Part shown: one piece after another, positions 62,562 through 64,000 of the stretch | How positions within the stretch are numbered: position 1 is the first letter of the stretch | Layout: each line of letters opens with the position of its first letter | Source: Kosakonia sp. BYX6 | Lineage (GTDB): Bacteria; Pseudomonadota; Gammaproteobacteria; Enterobacterales; Enterobacteriaceae | Direction: 5' to 3' | DNA: 64,000 bases | Assembly (NCBI RefSeq): GCF_038449125.1 | Contig: NZ_CP151800.1 | Span: 3,692,406-3,756,405 of the forward strand | Made by a program: the position numbers and the translations under genes | Notes under the pieces: generated by a model | What the model saw: only the letters and a program-made list of their open reading frames with translations | Told to the model about the DNA's origin: nothing | The model's database searches: none

Positions 62562-63035
62562 ATGCTTAAACAGGTAGAAATTTTCACCGACGGATCCTGT
62601 CTTGGCAATCCGGGTCCGGGTGGATATGGCGCGATTTTACGCTATCGCCAGCACGAAAGAACCTTTAGCGAAGGTTATCGCCTCACCACCAATAACCGCA
62701 TGGAGTTGATGGCCGCCATTGTCGCGCTCGAAGGGTTAAAAGAGCATTGCGAAGTGGTGCTCAGCACCGACAGCCAGTACGTTCGCCAGGGGATCACGCA
62801 GTGGATCCATAACTGGAAAAAACGCGGCTGGAAAACGGCAGATAAAAAACCGGTTAAAAATGTCGACCTCTGGAAGCGGCTGGATGCGGCGCTCAGCCAG
62901 CACCAAATTCGCTGGGAGTGGGTAAAAGGCCACGCCGGTCACCCAGAAAACGAGCGCTGCGATGAACTGGCGCGCACGGCAGCAATGAACCCAACCCAGG
63001 AAGACATTGGCTACCAGCCGGAAACGCTGGCTTAA
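62562..63035 (+). CDS. rnhA: Ribonuclease HI
   Basis: 157-residue enzyme degrading RNA in RNA:DNA hybrids. Catalytic residues Asp10 ([11 protein letters not shown]), Glu48 ([10 protein letters not shown]), Asp70 ([10 protein letters not shown]) and Asp134 (NERCDELA) are present. The start at 62562 is set by homology. The 3' end overlaps convergent yafS by 4 bp. Confidence 0.98.
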   Translation: MLKQVEIFTDGSCLGNPGPGGYGAILRYRQHERTFSEGYRLTTNNRMELMAAIVALEGLKEHCEVVLSTDSQYVRQGITQWIHNWKKRGWKTADKKPVKNVDLWKRLDAALSQHQIRWEWVKGHAGHPENERCDELARTAAMNPTQEDIGYQPETLA

Positions 63036-63739
63036 GATTGGCGCGTCGCGCCAACGGTTTGACGAACCGGGCTTTTGCTGCGGCTTTGCTTCATGGGGTT
63101 AAGCGTCAGCGGAATAGTGCGTTTGCGCGCGACAACCAACTGCATGCACCCCAGCGCTGGTAAGTGCGTGCTCAGCAGTTTACCGCCCTGCTTTGTCCAG
63201 GGCAGCACGCGAAAGCGGCTATAATGCAATACCTCGAAATTGAGCAGCGAAAGCCAGTCAAACTGGCGCATCAGGGTGAACATGCGGCTTTTAACAGCAG
63301 GGGATCGGCGGGCGAAAGGCACCGCTTTGCTGATCCCCAGCAGGCTGATGGGGTTGAAACCGCTCAATACCAGCCAGCCGTCATCAATCAATACGCGATC
63401 CACTTCCTGGAGCAGACGATGGGGATCGGGACACCAGGGAAGCGTGTGCGCCAGCAGGCAGGCGTCGACGGATTTCCCCGCAAACGGCAAATGCAGCGGA
63501 TCGGCTCTGACTTGTGCCGGATCGCCTGCAAGGGAGACATTCACCTGGTGGGAGATTGCGCAGCTTTCAACATTGATTTCTGCGCTGAGATTGCCAATCT
63601 TGAGCAAGTGAAATCCATACATTTTCGCCAACCATGGCTTGAGCTCCTTTTCCAGCGCCTCGCGGTAATGCACGCCTTTGGGTAAATCATCCCAGCTTGC
63701 CGGTGCTACAAATGTTCGGGGAGTCCTTGCCGGTTTCAT
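63032..63739 (-). CDS. yafS: SAM-dependent methyltransferase YafS
   Basis: 235-residue class I methyltransferase-like protein of unknown substrate. MKPARTPRT start as in E. coli; [14 protein letters not shown] and [20 protein letters not shown] fit the SAM-fold, and NPISLLG follows. The frame is open to 63946 but the extension overlaps gloB. Divergent from gloB. Confidence 0.88.
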   Translation of the reverse strand: MKPARTPRTFVAPASWDDLPKGVHYREALEKELKPWLAKMYGFHLLKIGNLSAEINVESCAISHQVNVSLAGDPAQVRADPLHLPFAGKSVDACLLAHTLPWCPDPHRLLQEVDRVLIDDGWLVLSGFNPISLLGISKAVPFARRSPAVKSRMFTLMRQFDWLSLLNFEVLHYSRFRVLPWTKQGGKLLSTHLPALGCMQLVVARKRTIPLTLNPMKQSRSKSPVRQTVGATRQS

Positions 63740-63772
63740 CACAACCTTCCGCCACGCTTTGAGAGGTAATTT

Positions 63773-64000
63773 ATGAATCTTAACAGTATTCCCGCGTTTC
63801 AGGATAACTACATCTGGGTACTGAGCAACGATGACGGGCGCTGCCTGATTGTTGATCCGGGCGAAGCCGCGCCGATCCTGAAAGCTATCGATGAAAACCA
63901 CTGGCAACCTGACGCTATCTTTCTTACCCATCATCACAATGATCACGTTGGCGGCGTGAAAGAACTGCGCGAACGCTTTCCTGATGTAGTGGTATATGGG
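63773..64000 (+). CDS. gloB: Hydroxyacylglutathione hydrolase GloB (glyoxalase II), 5' part
   Basis: First 76 codons, cut by the window end. It hydrolyses S-D-lactoylglutathione to D-lactate and glutathione. It begins [17 protein letters not shown] and holds the metal-binding [10 protein letters not shown] motif of metallo-beta-lactamase-fold enzymes. The start follows GAGAGG. Confidence 0.95.
   Translation, partial: MNLNSIPAFQDNYIWVLSNDDGRCLIVDPGEAAPILKAIDENHWQPDAIFLTHHHNDHVGGVKELRERFPDVVVYG

Overview
The window is a piece of an Enterobacteriaceae chromosome. Almost every core protein can be read residue for residue against its E. coli counterpart (FadE, CysI, Eno, PyrG, RelA, BarA, SdaB, AdiA, DnaQ). 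The accessory content (a GGT/dipeptide-ABC operon, a ManNAc-type PTS operon, an arginine-dependent acid-resistance block) suggests a genus near Enterobacter, Kosakonia or Klebsiella rather than Escherichia. The genus cannot be fixed from sequence reading alone.

Layout. (1) 1-6.9 kb: dinB (cut by the window edge), yafK, yafJ, gmhA, fadE and yafV, in the order of the E. coli 5-minute region read backwards. (2) 6.9-18.6 kb: accessory DNA delimited by REP/BIME clusters. It holds a GntR-regulator/dipeptide-ABC/gamma-glutamyltransferase operon, an arsC preceded by a 46-codon collapsed arsB, and a divergent pair of a beta-hydroxyacid dehydrogenase and a second GGT-family gene. (3) 18.6-55.4 kb: a long block in the order of E. 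coli minute 62. It runs cysH-I-J, queD, ygcW, queE, ygcG, a nanE/PTS/RpiR module, eno, pyrG, mazG, relA, rlmD, barA, garK, gudD-X-P, yqcA, truC, yqcC, csrB, syd, queF, ppnN, sdaC, sdaB, xni. (4) 55.5-61.5 kb: an acid-resistance block, adiA, a GadE-like regulator, hdeA, adiY, adiC. (5) 61.5-64 kb: tRNA-Asp, dnaQ, rnhA, yafS and gloB (cut), again the 5-minute region. In E. coli K-12 the yafV side and the aspV (tRNA-Asp) side are only a few genes apart. Here about 55 kb lies between them, most of it from the other side of the E. coli map.

Functional links. BarA and its downstream sRNA CsrB are both present, with a near-perfect UvrY inverted repeat upstream of csrB. Three steps of queuosine-precursor synthesis (queD, queE, queF) are scattered through the block. 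D-glucarate uptake and dehydration (gudP-X-D) are joined on the same strand by a glycerate kinase. sdaC-sdaB take up and deaminate serine. CysJIH reduces PAPS and sulfite. The ABC/GGT operon looks like uptake and cleavage of gamma-glutamyl peptides or related peptides.

The most notable block is the adi cluster. It combines the arginine decarboxylase/antiporter pair with the periplasmic acid chaperone HdeA and a homologue of GadE, the regulator of the glutamate-dependent acid system. The gadE-like gene sits 47 bp behind adiA, and no gadA, gadB or gadC lies in the window. In E. coli these parts occupy two distant loci.
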